Position numbers and translations under genes: made by a program
In this document: piece after piece, positions 11,369 to 24,100 of the stretch
How positions within the stretch are numbered: position 1 is the stretch's first letter
How the letters are laid out: every line of letters starts with the position of its first letter
Source of the DNA: Moniliophthora roreri
Lineage: Eukaryota > Basidiomycota > Agaricomycetes > Agaricales > Marasmiaceae
Direction of reading: 5' to 3'
Assembly: GCA_001466705.2 (NCBI GenBank)
Contig: LATX02000200.1
Span: 1,488,001-1,552,000, forward strand
Length of the DNA: 64,000 nucleotides
The notes under the pieces: model-generated
Told to the model about the DNA's origin: nothing
What the model saw: the letters and a program-made list of their open reading frames with translations, nothing else
The model's database searches: none

Positions 11369-14250
11369 ATGAGCCTGAATTGCTATGCTCGAGCACGGCC
11401 CTCTTTACGCTTGACTCGTTCTCTATTCCTTCGCAGGCATAGCTCAACAAGCTCATTCATCGAAGATGTTTCGGTTCCTCCAAGTTCTACATCCCAGAAA
11501 CGGACAACTGTCGCGGATCTCACTCAAAAAACCCTCGAGAACAAGAAGAACAATACGTCCTCAGTCCTCCAGGTACTACAAGCAATTTCTCAATCAGCTA
11601 ATCAGGAATCCGCTACCAGACCTGAATTAGGGAAGCCGAAAAAAAGGAAGAAGGAACAGAAAGCAGAGGTGGATGAAAGACAGAGGGGGAAACTCCCCAA
11701 ATATTCGCGGAAACTTGAGGGTCTTATTTTACCAAAGGAAACCCAAGTCCTCACAGGTATGTCGGGCTCGTTGGTAGAGGATTCGCGTACTGACAGTCCC
11801 AGATCTCACACCTCCGACGAAGCAGAATCCAATATCTGTACTTGCTCATGGTCTTGACCGTGTTCTCTTCAAGTAAATCTTGATTCCATATTGCCTCACA
11901 TAATCTAACCACAATAAATAGCCCTGGTATATATTGGTTGCGCGATCCCCGTTCTCGTGTCTACAACTTTCCTCCGACCCTCGAAGTCATTCCAAAGGTA
12001 TTCGACTTCGCCTTTGAACGCTTGACTGGGTTCGTCAAGAGTTCTTCAGACGAGGACCTTTGGTCTCTGGCAAGAAAAGAAGGCCGACGGTTCGGTGGCT
12101 CGACATCGTCACTCTCTGGAATGCTCAGTCAGATTTATTTCCTTATATCGGAGAACAAAGAAGTCGATACAAGTACCCTCAGTGCGGGATTTCGGAGACA
12201 AGTTTGTAGCTATACACTTCTCTGCTGAAATAAAACCGCTGATGTTGTCAACTAGCCATCTAATTTTACCCCTGGACAACGAATGGCTGCATCGGTCGTC
12301 TTCAACTACAACGATGGTGTGTATGCCATAGACTCAGATCCAAGCAAATCCGAAGAGGCGGAGAAAAACATCTTGACTTGGATGGCATGAATTTATGACT
12401 ATATATTATTTCCCGATTTAACCTATTTAATAGGGCACTCTGCTTGAGAAATATCTCACAATGTCAACCGAGGAATTTTTGGCTTACATGCGTACGCACC
12501 CACAGCCTGTTATCGAGGATGAGAAAGTTTCAGATGGACCGACTCGCGAAGCTTACCGTTATTCCAAAGTTAGTCTCCACACAACATCTTGCTATCACCA
12601 CTACTAACATACTGCTAGTCCGAGAAATTTGTTATGCGTTCCCAACTCGATTGCCACGACAATCGGTTACCAGGGACTGGTGTTTTCGACATCAAGACTC
12701 GCGCCTGTATGCCTATACGAATGGATATTCTCAACTTTAAAGAGAGCTCGGGTTACCTCATCACCAAACAACACGGCCTCACAGAAAGCTTTGAGAGAGA
12801 ATATTATGATTTGGTCAGATCGGCATTCTTGAAGTACAGGTGAGCATACCTCTTGTCCTAAATCCGACGGTGAATTAACGGACCTTCAGTTTCCAAGCAC
12901 GTATTGGGAATATGGATGGAGTCTTTGTTGCCTACCACAACACAGCCCGCATGTTTGGGTTCCAATACGTCTCGTTGGACGAAATGGATCAACGACTGTT
13001 CTCTCAACATAAAGGCGCTGGTGATCGAGTTTTCCAAAAGTGCGTTGAGTTGATGGAAGTCGTTGCGGATGAGGTTGCCACCTGTTTCCCTCACGAAGTA
13101 AGTATACTCGTTGTATTTGCCATAATATTTGTCGCTGACAATTCATGCTAGTCTGTGAAGTGCACATTCGAAACGGAAGAAGGCAGCAAAGTCATGAATG
13201 TCTGGGTCGAACCGGCTGATTGGGTGGCACCTGATCACAAGGCAATGTGTCCTATCAAACAGCTTTGCGTCACTACAAGAAGTTTCTTAGGCAACGGTCC
13301 TGTCGGAGGAAACGTGGCCGTCGAAAATGCTACAGAACCCTGTGTGTATTATCCCTATTAGATCTTCTCTCTTCAACTGTTCACTAACTTGTGTCGTTCT
13401 GGTAGGGACAATTCATTGGGTAGTCAGTCGACTTGAAGCGCCTGAAGCTGATATCAGGAAGAACTTGCAAAAAGCCAAGGAGAGACAATTCCGCGCGTAT
13501 AGCTTGCCGAGTGGAGTCGACTTCCCCCAGATTGAGGAATGGTGGACCAAACTCAGTTTTGGTGGAAAAGCTTTGCCGATTGAAAGTGCCGCAGTTGAGG
13601 GAGGACGGATGGATAGTGCGCTGACAGAAGGGGCTTCCTTGTCTTCTAAATCCAAACCGGTCGACGCCAAGCCTAGCATTGCAACGAAAGCGGAGCCTCT
13701 GGCAACTGTCACCGAAGCAGCAGAGGAGCCACCTGCAAGTCTGGAGGACATATCTTCAGCCTCAACGGTCATCTCAGAATTAAAGCCTACGTCAGATGGT
13801 GTTAAACAAAGCTCAAGCCATTCCAGCGAATCAGAAATCACTTCACCTGCTGAATCTGAATTCTCTAGAACGGATCTCCCCCCATTTTTCCGAGAGAATT
13901 TCGCCAAGCCAGATCGTCACATCCGCGAACTACGTAAACTGGCTAGACGAGGTCGGAGGGCATCTGAACGATTGGCCGCAGAAGAAAGGGGAAAGCCAAA
14001 GATTGTCTGGGGAGTGGGTGAGGTGTACCTTGACGAGACAATTTTCGATGGAGTGAATACTGTAGGGGAAGAAATTGTGGTAGAGGCCGCGAAAGAAGAG
14101 GAATCAAGAAGTGAGGCTGCGAGAGAAGAGGAATCAAGAATTGAGGCTGCGAAAGGAGAGACGTCAGACGAGGCATCAAGAGACGAAGCAGTTGATGAAA
14201 TTCTGGGAGCGGTGAGAAGGGAAGTTGAGTCTAGGAGGAGAAAGGACTAG
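11369..14250 (+). CDS. PET127: PET127, mitochondrial RNA processing factor
   Basis: PET127 works in mitochondrial mRNA 5'-end processing and turnover on the matrix face of the inner membrane. Nine exons (11369-11756, 11803-11872, 11922-12201, 12256-12384, 12434-12568, 12619-12839, 12890-13097, 13152-13341, 13406-14250) sum to 821 aa. The N-terminus is an Arg/Ser-rich targeting sequence (RLTRSLFLRRHSST). The family core runs from about residue 145: LAHGLDRVLFNPGIYWLRD, GGSTSSLSGMLSQIYFL, RSQLDCHDNRLPGTGVFD, SFEREYYDLVRSAFLKYSF and MDGVFVAYHNTARMFGFQY. The C-terminal 250 residues are acidic with an imperfect EEESR.EAA repeat and are probably disordered. The fourth intron (12385-12433) begins GC rather than GT; the frame requires it. 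Confidence 0.95.
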
Positions 14251-14528
14251 CAATGTCGTCAAAGACACAGTAGAGCAGGACACAACTCTGGTGGGATTGG
14301 GATACTTTCAGTGACAGACTCGACGCTGGCTAACTGATCATCCGAGCTACCCTAGTCGAGGTCACGTCGTCGCTTGTTTGGGATTGACGTACAGAGAATA
14401 CCTCACTCATGGTTTATATACGATACCTCATACTATTGGGATTATTTACTGTATTTTTAGCTAGTAGAATCATTGATAGTAGCTCGAGTGGCTTGCCCTT
14501 CAGTCTAAAAGGATGCACGTCTCAAAGA

Positions 14529-14883
14529 TCATCGTCTCTTTGCCATTTGAACAGTCAAATTATCGATGTACATTTGCAAGGTTGCGTTTCCAGATGTGAG
14601 TTTCTCGACCTCCTTCTGAACCGATTGAACTCGACCATATAGAGCTGAGACACGATTAGAATATGGATTATCCTTTCAGTGACCGTTGGACACCACCTCT
14701 CAAATCTTCCTGGGATGCAGCTAATTCCCTGACGGAATATTATTCAGTGAATGACGCCGATAGATTTGAAGTTGAAAGGGCTTACTTGAGGACCTTTTCT
14801 TTCTTCATCGCTTCTGCAATAATGTCACCGGCCTGCGGCGGAGCCCAAGCATCAGAACTGTCGAATCCCCCAGCAAACGACAT
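14529..14883 (-). CDS. SCOC-like short coiled-coil protein
   Basis: This small gene has three exons (14883-14786, 14728-14697, 14644-14529) coding for 81 aa. The start is MSFAGGFDSSDAWAPP. The C-terminal half is a heptad-rich coiled coil (VQSVQKEVEKLTSGNATLQ, then MYIDNLTVQMAKRR) that matches the SCOC/Slo1 family. Animal SCOC sits on the Golgi and binds ARL1 and related GTPases; yeast Slo1 was found with Arl3. An Arf-family role is therefore likely, and an ARL8 gene lies only 3.3 kb away, although nothing shows that they act together. The gene diverges from RPN13 with 115 bp between starts. Longer single-frame ORFs in this stretch are shadows. Confidence 0.85.
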
Positions 14884-14998
14884 GAGAGTTCAGAGGCGAT
14901 GATGATGACATTTGTTTGGCAAGGTCCTCAGCGGTGACGCGTCCTCGTCGCGTGCATCCTGCGCATTCAGCACTTGATTCCCGACCACGACCACCGCC
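14884..14998. promoter_or_regulatory. bidirectional promoter gap, SCOC-like / RPN13, with ACGCGT
   Basis: The 115-bp gap contains one ACGCGT (14937-14942), the core of the MluI cell-cycle box bound by MBF in fungi. A single hexamer may be chance. Confidence 0.3.
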
Positions 14999-16158
14999 AT
15001 GTCAGACGGAGAAGTACTTCTTGCATTCAAAGCCGGAAGAGCTTTCAGAAGAGGATCTACAAACTTTGTCGACCCGAATCCGACCAAAGGCGCTGTGTTG
15101 TTGACCAGGGGCGAAGATGATTTATTGCATTTCATTTGGAAAAACCGAGCGACCAACCATGTCGATGAGGTGTGTCAACTATCCAAAGGCATGAACAGTG
15201 TGCTCACATCGCTTTAGGACCTGATTCTCTTCCCTTCGGATGCTACCTTTGTCAAGGTCCCGCAGTCATCGTCCGGAAGAGTATATGTCCTCAAATTTTC
15301 ATCCTCTGATCAACGACACTTTGTGAGTTGTTGGCGTAATCATCTTGACTGTTGCAGCTAATTTCGCTCTTTAGTTCTGGATGCAGGTATTTCAATAAAG
15401 AATCTTGCGCAATTTCAACATTCAAGTCATTTTAGGATGCATCTTCAGCACGAGACGAAGAGTTTGCTACTAATGTGAATGGTTTCCTTCAAGACATGGA
15501 CTATGTACCTGTGTGGAATACTTCCGGAGCCTCTGCTTCTACTTCAGCACAGGCTTCTTCGTACGTTCGACGTCTGCGGTTTGTATACACGGTCTAAGAA
15601 CCTTTACGCAGCTCACAAAATACAGCGGGACCATCAAACATCCAAGCTTCGCCAGAAGATATAGCCCAGCTGCAACAAATCCTTTCTTCGCGATTGGGAG
15701 CACAGGGTAGTTCCAGTGTACCAGGTGCGCAAAGTTTCTCTCTGAATGAGACTAGGGCCTGACGTTCTCCCAAGATCTTGCTCTGACCGACATCCTCACC
15801 CCTGCCAACATCTCACCACTTTTCACATCCCACCCAGAGCTCATACCCTCATTGTTCCCTCATCTCCCACCGGATCTCCCCATGCCACCGTCAGAAGAGG
15901 TCCTTCAGCAAGTTGTCAAGTGAGTACCCTCTGATGAATGTCATCAGGTTTTCTCTGATTTTTCAATTTCGCAGCTCTCCGCAGTTCCGTGCCGCAGTAT
16001 CAAATTTTGACCAGGCGCTGCGGACTGGTCTCTTGGGTGGACTTGTGCGTGGACTGGGTCTGCCAGAAGAGGCAGGTCTAGGAATTGAGCCATTCCTACG
16101 CGCCATTCAGGAGCAAGCCGACCGAGAGCGCAGAGAAGACAGGATGGAGACAGATTAG
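14999..16158 (+). CDS. RPN13: RPN13/ADRM1, proteasomal ubiquitin receptor
   Basis: RPN13 binds ubiquitin and recruits the deubiquitinase UCH37 at the proteasome cap. The start MSDGEVLLAFKAGRAFRRG leads directly into the Pru (pleckstrin-like ubiquitin receptor) domain: NPTKGAVLLTRGEDDLLHFIW, DLILFPSDATFVKV, VYVLKFSSSDQRHFFWMQ. A Ser/Ala-rich linker follows. The C-terminal DEUBAD domain is clear (ALTDILTPANISPLF, PPSEEVLQQVV, NSPQFRAAVSNFDQALRTG) and the protein ends RREDRMETD. Several short introns interrupt the gene. Because the DEUBAD domain is present, unlike in the shorter budding-yeast Rpn13, a UCH37-type partner is expected in this organism. Confidence 0.93.
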
Positions 16159-16286
16159 TTCTTTTGTATTGTTAGGTGATTGTGTTCAAAAAATACAGCA
16201 GTACATCGCATCGAATCGCATCGAATAAAAAGTGGGGGTAACATCATACTGAACGCCGAGATCAATGAAGGAACATAGACAGAAAG

Positions 16287-17574
16287 CTACTCAACAATCT
16301 CATCATTCGCATTCTGTGAAGCGCTTTGTTGCCTCCTGATGTAGATACGCATCCTCTGCGCAAGTTTGTTGTCAGGCTTGCAGTCGTTATATGTGAATGA
16401 CCGATTACATCCCGAAGCGGGACACATCTTCGCTCCTCTATGGTTGGCGAAGAGCTGCTTGAGCGCCTCGCGTGAGAATGAGTGCCCACAGACTTTGCTA
16501 TAGTCGAAGTAGCAGTTTGTAAGGCGTCGAAGACACTAGCAGTATCCACTTACGAGGTAACAGGATTCTCGAGTTGTCTCAGGGTTAACGGACACTTGAA
16601 ATCTTGGGTTACGCCGCCGACTTCCAGGTCGTCATCGTCATCAGAATCATCCCCAGGTTCTGTAACAGTGAACAGTCAGCTAGCGTTGTATTCTCTCCTG
16701 GATTGTACTTGCCCTTGGGAACAAATTCAGTGATAGGTGGCATCGCTTCCCCGGGATGATCGATGGCCTGGAGCATGAATATAAGCATATAAACCGCGTA
16801 TACGGGTCGCCATCGACTCACGTAGAGATTTTCTTTAAGGCTCTTGTAATTTTCGTTCTTGGCATACTTCTGACGAGTAGTCAACTTTTGGTATGCAACT
16901 TTGTTCGCTTGCACATCCCCAAGGTATCGTTTCACGACATTCACCTGCACGCTTTTGATCAGATGGACGCCTTGAAAGAAGATTGTCCACACGCACAACT
17001 TCGTCGCCCGATCTCATTTCTTGAGCGTATCCATTCAATGTTGCTTCATTCCTCATCATTTCGCTCTCGACGTCGATGAGTTGCTTGAGCAACTGTTCCA
17101 GTTTGACGAGATTCTGGAGTAGGTGCGTCAATGAATATGACGCGTCGCCGAGCCTCAGCAACTCACTTTTTGGACTGATTCTCCCTCGCTAGCCTCAGCT
17201 AGACCCATTGCAATGTTTTCAATTGCGTGACTAGAGTTTTTGATGGTATCTGCCATCGTTTTCCAGTCTGAGGCCAAACCATCTAGTTTTCGATAGCCGT
17301 CCTGTTGCAGAGCCTGATCAGGAAAATTCTCAACATCGATCTGCACGTCGTCATCAGATTCCTCCTGGTTCATGTTAACGTCCTGTCTCTCCGGTTCTGG
17401 CTCTTGAGCGCGCGCTTTTCCCTTTGACCTCTTCTCCTTAGCCCTTGCCCGTTGAGACTGTTCTTCCTCGTCAGTGTCGACTTCTTCCCTTCTGTTGCGT
17501 CTGGGAGCTGGATCTTCGTCTATATCTGATGTGGGCTCTCGACGAGAGCTTTTGCGACGCGAAGTACCAGCCAT
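16287..17574 (-). CDS. NSE2: NSE2/MMS21, SUMO E3 ligase of the SMC5/6 complex
   Basis: NSE2 attaches SUMO to proteins within the SMC5/6 complex during DNA repair and replication. It begins at the ATG at 17574 ([17 protein letters not shown]) with a long charged, basic-acidic N-terminal region, then helices that should bind SMC5 ([19 protein letters not shown]). An exon carrying [20 protein letters not shown] follows. The C-terminal SP-RING shows CPLT, then [15 protein letters not shown], then [12 protein letters not shown], i.e. the Cys-x-His and Cys-x4-Cys zinc ligands of the family. The stop is at 16287-16289. About five introns interrupt it. It is head to head with the uS12m gene, 87 bp apart. 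Confidence 0.9.
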
Positions 17575-17661
17575 AGTGGTTGTGAAACAAGGAACGTGAC
17601 TCGCGACGCGTTTCTGGCCAAACAAAGGCTTTCGCCAAACAGTGCAAAACTTCTTTCTTCC
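17575..17661. promoter_or_regulatory. bidirectional promoter gap, NSE2 / uS12m, with MCB-like site
   Basis: The 87-bp gap between start codons contains GACGCGT (ACGCGT at 17606-17611), the MluI cell-cycle box core used by MBF for G1/S transcription. S-phase expression would suit NSE2. This is inferred from one hexamer. Confidence 0.35.
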
Positions 17662-18292
17662 ATGACCTCTCTACTCCGCGCCTTCACGAGGGCAGCACCG
17701 TTATGTGTCCCTGGCCTCGCCGGAACTGCTCTCAGTCAACCTAGGCATAGCTTAATTGCAACCAGCAGCCTGCTTCAGCAATTCCGTTCTTTTCACCCAA
17801 CTCCGCCTGCCTCCGTGACGATGAACCAAGCCATGAAGCGAGGAAAGAAAAAGTTGCGAAGGACTGCGCTCACGTCTTCACCTCTTCTCGAGAGATGCCC
17901 TCAGAAAAAAGGCGTCTGTACGCAGATTATGATTAGAACACCCAAAAAGCCCAACTCGGCCAAACGTAAAGTTGCGCGAGTCAAATTATCGAATGGAGAA
18001 TCGGTCATGGCATATATTCAAGGTGAAGGCCACAACCTTCAGGAGCATAGCGTGGTTCTAGTTAGAGGAGGACGTGTGAAGGATTTGCCTGGTGTCAAGT
18101 AAGTTTCTAGTTATTTTGTCGCACCCAAATTCCAACGCATCGTCTCCTAGATACCATCTTGTTCGTGGTGCTTTAGACTTCGGGGGTGTACCCGGAAGGC
18201 AAACAGCGCGCAGTAAATACGGGTACGTGGCGTATTTCTTAAGGAATCTTTTTCCTAACTCGGGCGACAGTGCGAAGAAACCCAAGAAGTAG
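17662..18292 (+). CDS. MRPS12: mitochondrial ribosomal protein uS12m
   Basis: This is the decoding-centre protein of the mitochondrial small ribosomal subunit. Three exons (17662-18098, 18151-18222, 18271-18292) give 176 aa. An N-terminal targeting sequence of about 50 residues precedes the S12 core. Family blocks are clear: [69 protein letters not shown] and [18 protein letters not shown]. The loop PKKPNSA holds the lysines near the decoding site. The final exon codes only a few residues, ending in AKKPKK. Confidence 0.96.
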
Positions 18293-18718
18293 TTGCCAAA
18301 GTATCCTACATATCCATGTTATTATCACTACCCAGTTTTCGCCATCAATTATTAATAGCAGAGGTCTTTCACTCATAATCCCGCGCTGTCGGAATCTACA
18401 TAATTGCGATGGTGGAGGTCTTAAGATTCCTGCTCCACAATCAAGTCTCATGTCAGTCTGGGTTGCCGTTGAGGGCGTCTGTTAACAATCTGATGATCCA
18501 TGTCGGGAAGCTAATTCTGTCCATGCAACCATCCTGTGCGATGGTGGCGCTTCTGCTCGCGCCCAGCTGGCATTGCTGCTCACGGTCTCCACGGGATGAC
18601 ATCAAGAGCGCTCAGAGGGTATTGAAATGAGATGTTGTTTTCTGGACATGGTATCTTCCAATTCGCTTTTTCACCTTCATGTCTTCCTTCCGTAGCAGGT
18701 ATAGAGTGCCTAGAGATA
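18293..18718. other. intergenic region
   Basis: About 430 bp lie between uS12m and the CorA-like gene. It must hold the uS12m 3' end and the CorA-like promoter. I recognise no gene or RNA in it. Confidence 0.45.
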
Positions 18719-20999
18719 ATGGGAGGTGGAAAAACTACCACAGGCCAGTCCCTTCACACAGACACAGTGGACCTAGCGCACCTTGGTAAGTGGGTGGTAT
18801 CTTGTAATCACCTAGTACTCACCAACATCCCCTCCCCATAGGCCGTGGATTGACGTTCACGACGGTCGGGCTGCTTCCTGCAAATAAAGTCTTGTTATAC
18901 TAACCTCGTTGTTCTAGAGGTTGACAAGAGACAGCTGGAATCCACATTGCCTCCAATCCCCGAGCTATGTGACCACACAATCTGTGGGGGGTGCTGGAGA
19001 AATTATCCACAATCACGATTCCCAAACTGGACCGTATCACAACAGAGAAGAAGCGCAATCTACGACATTATTCACGAGTCCACTGAAAACGCGCCTTGTG
19101 TCATTTATCACGTCGACGTGGACACCAAAGGAGAGTTTCAAGATGCCGGGATGCTCAGCGTGACCCGAGAAACTCAGGAGGAATTTTGGGAGCTTCTCGT
19201 CAACTCCCAGGTGTGTTCGGAGTCTGCCCGCGAAGCCATGTCAAAGTACTGATGGGTGACATACTAGCGTCCTGAGCAGACACGAGTAAGGGCATTGTTT
19301 GTCGAGCACATGTCTGGTCCTGTGTTGCAGATGCTAGGAGCTAAGTACGTCTCCGGCCATCATTCACGCTATCACTGACCTTCATAGGTACAATATTGAA
19401 CCATTCTTTTTTTCTTCTTCGTCGAACTGGATCCCTTCGAGATTCCAAGAAGAGGTTCGAGTAGACAAAGGGGATCGTGAGTAACCGGCCTTCCCAGTCT
19501 CACCCCAGCATATATTGATTATCGCGCTAGATATCACCGTGATTCTGACGTTTCTGAGATCCGTGGAAGGAAACCTTTCCTCCGTGATCTCCAAAGCTTC
19601 TACCGACGCCACAAAGCTAAACGGTAGGTGCTTCACTGTTTAGCATCTATGTAAGTTCTCATGTTCGTCGGAAAGAGGTTTTGAATACGCAAGCTCCACT
19701 ATACCTAAGCTCTGGGGACGGCTGCTACTTGGTCCTCGATTTGCTCGCTGTCCATCTCATTCGGGATGAGCACAATAACACCCTCATTTCATATCACCAC
19801 ACTGACCCCGATTCAAGCTCTGGTGCTGCCTACCTCCATGAGCGAATACGGTTTGCTGGTATGCGATTTTTTTGATTTACTTTTCATACCATCGTCTTAT
19901 CATAACCGAAGGTCAAAGTGTCTATTGGCAACATATCTTCCAAAGGTCCCCCGACCCTACATTTCTCTTGCTCTGTTTCATTTGGCATTCGATGTATAGC
20001 TGGGATGAGGCTCTGGAGGTCCTATATAACCATATTATCTTCATGGTACGGCGGTTTTAAATCGTTTGTCCCTCTGGCTCACAAGTTTCGTCTAGGAAAT
20101 GAGAATTATGCGCAGCACGGAGTGAGTTACTTCTGGTCCTGTAAATTTGTCGAATGGTCGCTGACTATACTTTGGGACACTTTGGTCAGCATGGAAATGA
20201 CCAGGGGCCTTCATTTTATACGAGCCCACCTACTTCATTACGGCTCTCTCTTGGGGGACATGAAGAAATCTGTCCAATTCATCCTCGGTACCCCGAACCC
20301 TACGATGAATAGCTTACCGGCTGAAGAGCAGCTTTTCAGTCGAAAGCTATTGGAGAAGGAATGCAATCACCTTCTGATCGAGATCGAGAGATTGGAAATG
20401 CAGTTACAGATGCAGGATCATCGCTTGAAGAATGTGATGAACTTAGTTCGTACACAACAGACTGTACCGTTGCCATGAATACTGATACTATTCAAACAGG
20501 TCTTCAGCACTGTCAACATTCAAGACAGTTCTCGGATGCAAGAGCTATCGGAGGCTGCTGTCCGGGATAGTGCCGCGGTGTGTTCACTTGCACCTCACAG
20601 TCGTTGTGTCTAACTGTAGTCTATCTCTCGATTAGATGAAGCAAATTGCTTACCTGACTATGGTGTTCTTGCCCGCCTCATATATTGCAGTAAGCGTATT
20701 AGCGTAATTGTTGCGTTCAATACTTTGATTCTGTTTAGACCGTCTTTGGCATGAACGTGACCCAATTCACAAGCGAATCGCACTTCAGTGTGTCCATATA
20801 TATTTCGGTCGCAGTGCCCCTGACCATCGCCACGGTCTGGGTTGTGATGACGGTTCAGAGCAAGTACTTCCAAGGCAGAAAAACCTCTTTCTGGATGCGA
20901 TTAGGTTGGCCTGTTCTGCTCGTCAAAAAGATGTTGGGCTTCAACGAGCCCCGAGAGGTGATTCCGTCGAACGAGTGGCCTTTCAGCCGAGGGGCATGA
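18719..20999 (+). CDS. CorA-like transmembrane protein
   Basis: This belongs to the CorA Mg2+ transporter-like superfamily as found in many expanded copies in mushrooms. The proposed start is the ATG at 18719 (MGGGKTTTGQSLHTD), spliced to EVDKRQLESTLPPIPEL. The large cytosolic domain includes CWRNYPQSRFPNWT, HITVILTFLRSVEG and a YLSSGDGCYLVLDLLAVHL block. A long helix then leads into the two C-terminal membrane segments: MKQIAYLTMVFLPASYIATV followed by the GMN signature (FGMNV), and ISVAVPLTIATVWVVM. GMN forms the selectivity loop of true CorA channels; whether this distant family moves Mg2+ is unproven. About nine short introns were placed by frame. The N-terminal exon is the least certain. 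Confidence 0.85.
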
Positions 21000-21133
21000 C
21001 TCGAGATGTTGGTTAGATCAGTAAAGATGCTTATGATCAATAATACTATGTACTAGGTAAATAACGCGTTGGCAAGATACTGAGACGAAGAACTAAATAC
21101 AGATGTGTACACTACGATATTTACTTGATTCGT

Positions 21134-24100
21134 TCATCCAACTAATCTAAAACGCACAACAGTTCTTTGACCAGGTATAAAGCGATGCGAGTCATCGGGT
21201 AACACAACTACTTCCAATTCTCCTATCATAGTCCTTGGGGGCGGTGGCTGAGTCTGTGGTTGTATTGTTAATGCAATTTTATGTTGGCAATTGAAACGGG
21301 TAATAATTCCGCCAAACGCAAATGAGGAGACGCGGCTTTGGGGGCTTGACAACACGCGTCTGTGAGCCATGGTCGATGGCACAGCAATAAGGGCACTCAC
21401 TCAAATCGCAGCTGCCCCACCCTCTCAATCTCTTGCATCACGTTCGTGACTGACTTCACTACCTCTTGTTCCCTGCCCTTTACATCAAGATTAGCCGCGA
21501 CAACAGAGTACTCGCCATCGAACCCAAATTTGGCAGGGTTTCTGGAGCCCTTAAGAGCAATATAATAAAACTGCGCTTGTAGAAACTGTAGTAGAAGGTG
21601 CTGAAAATTGGTGAGCAGACGAGAAAGAGAGATATATTCTGGGTATGGGGTCGGTGGACGCAGCTGCCAGGCACGAGAACTTAGCATGAAATCCAGACAT
21701 CCATTTGACTTGTCCATACCTTGTCGGGTGGGATAGGGACTGAATGGTTTGGTGTCTAGAGGTTGACCCAATTAGCTACAGCACGAACGGTACCATAAAA
21801 TGAATCTACCGTCTCGGGTGTGGATGATTTGGACTTTTCATTGAATGCTACTTCAGCAGTAGCAGTATGTTTCGTGACCTCCGTCGTAAGGACGAATACA
21901 TGATCATGGAGAGGAAGCGTTGCGGTTTTTCTCATTTCCGGAGGAAGGTTCCTCCAATGGCACTGCCCACATTCCTGATTGCCGCGATGAGGGTCCAATC
22001 GGATGCCGCAATCAATATATATACACCTTGCAAAGCGGCCTGGACATTGTGGAGTGGACTGCAGAGGCGTCTACAGAACAATCAGCAAACGCCGATCGTG
22101 CAGACGATGAAAACGTACCGCATCGAGTTCCCGAACTGTTTCCTCCGCATTTGCTCCTTTAGTGGCCTTTATTTGTCTAATTTTTCTGCTTCTTGTTGTC
22201 CTTTCCTGACAAGGATGGCACATTTTCCACTGGTACTCAGCCGCCGCCGGAAGAATATGTTTGCAGTTCTTGATTGTGCAAAGCCTTGCTTGGGGCACTA
22301 GAAGCCCCTGAGGGTCTACCAAAGTAACATCAGGCCCACTGACACTGCAAACCCTGAGAGGAAGCTTGATGGGCAGGCCTGCTTTCGCAAAGAATGACGT
22401 ACTGTCAATCTGCTTGTCGGTCTTCGGGGCGCCGGCGGCGGTCACTGAATGAGGAATACCTGTGACCTTTTGACGGTCGTACTGGGTCTCGACATATCGT
22501 TCCTGGCACCTAGGGCTCTTCCGTTGATATTCTCGAGTACGGGCACGGCATTCCGGACAACATTTCCAGGTGTATCCAAAAGGTAGAGGTGCACTGCACG
22601 CTTCAATAGCACAGCAAGGATCAGGTGCATCTTGAGATGACGGTTTTGCTTCGTCAGAAATAGGGTCTGTGGATGCTGGGGAGGGAGCATGGGAGGAGGA
22701 TAGCGAAGCTGCCATACCAGGTACTGAAGTATTCCGGATAGGGGATGAAGTAGGTGATCTGGAAAGTGTTAATCGAATTCGAGGTGACGGTGACGGCGCG
22801 TGTTGAGATTGTGCGTTGGGTAACGGTCTGGGTCTGGGAGGTATACGAATTTTAAATCCAGTCCGTATCGGTTTAGACGCAAGTGGTGTGTCGGAATTAC
22901 TTGAAGTATCCGAATCACTGCTTTCATCGTCCTGTGAGTTGCTTTCTTCGCTCAGGCTCGAGTCTTCCGGGTCCGTCAAATCGCTATCCCACCCCGAAAC
23001 GACATCTTCCACCTCCGCTTCCTGCTCAGAGGCTTGCGGCTCTTGGACCGTGGTCGTCTCTACATCCTCGACTACACCTTCACTGGGGTTCCATCCATCA
23101 GCCCATGTAACGCTCTTTCGTTTCTTAGTTGATGGACCACCATTACCTCGTTGCTCTGAGGCATCACAACTGGCAGTGTCAGAAGCTGGTTGAGAATCCC
23201 GGCGATCTACGACATCACAAGGTTCATTGCCAGCTTTATCTGAACTGGCATTCGCTCTGCAAGCTTTCCAGCTCGACATAACACATCCATAGCAACGCTT
23301 TGCAGTGCTATCGGGCTTGATGAGCCCTGTACAGCCGGAAGTGGTACATGTTCGCATTCGAGGAACTGGATGTCTTGGAGTTTGTGGTGACGGCCGGGGA
23401 TGAGAAGCTTGAACTTGACTTGGAACAACAGGTTGTGGATAGGCATAATCGCCTTGATGGGGAAGGCGGTCCGTTAGATATGGGCTGAAGCCATTTGTTC
23501 TGCTGGCAGCAGTAGGAACAACAGAGTCAGGCAACTGCGAATCATTGCCTGTCTTTAAATTCGAAGGCTTGTCGTCCTCACCAATCGTGAGATCGACAAT
23601 TTCTAATCGTTCCTTCGCACTTGCCCCGTTTGGAGTGAGACGTCCAGTAGAAATTGGAAGGGAAGGCAGTTGTGATGATGGCGGTAGTGCCGAAGTTTTT
23701 GACGAGTAAGGTACCGGAGGGCAATTCGATGGAGGTTCTGACGTTTTGGCAAGCAGGAATTCCTTCCGGGGTAATGGAGTTTGCGCTTCTGTCAGAGGAT
23801 ATGTAAATTCGATGTTGAATCCTTCAGTTCGCATCGCTGACACAACATTCTGCAGGAAATATGAAAGGTTACTGCGAGCAAAAGCAGCAATGATAGAAAG
23901 ACATACAGAGACGGCTTTTCCAACGGCTCCCACTAAATCCATGTCAGTATTGTCAATCGTTTCTTTTGGGTGTTTACTCTTGTCCACGTTCATGGGAGAC
24001 CACTCATGTATATTCCTAGGCCTTCGAGAGTCAGCAGCCGCAGCATTTTTCTCATGGGAAGGATCCAGAACAGGCCCCTTCTGCCGTCGTTGCGGTTCCG

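Noticed and set aside
16200..16230. Short tandem CATCGAATCG-like repeat
   Set aside because: Only about two and a half units in a 3' intergenic stretch; no sign of function.
21134..21998. A separate small gene downstream of the Cys-module protein
   Set aside because: The intron 22118-22059 joins the large frame to this segment in phase and completes a fifth Cys module, so it is one gene.
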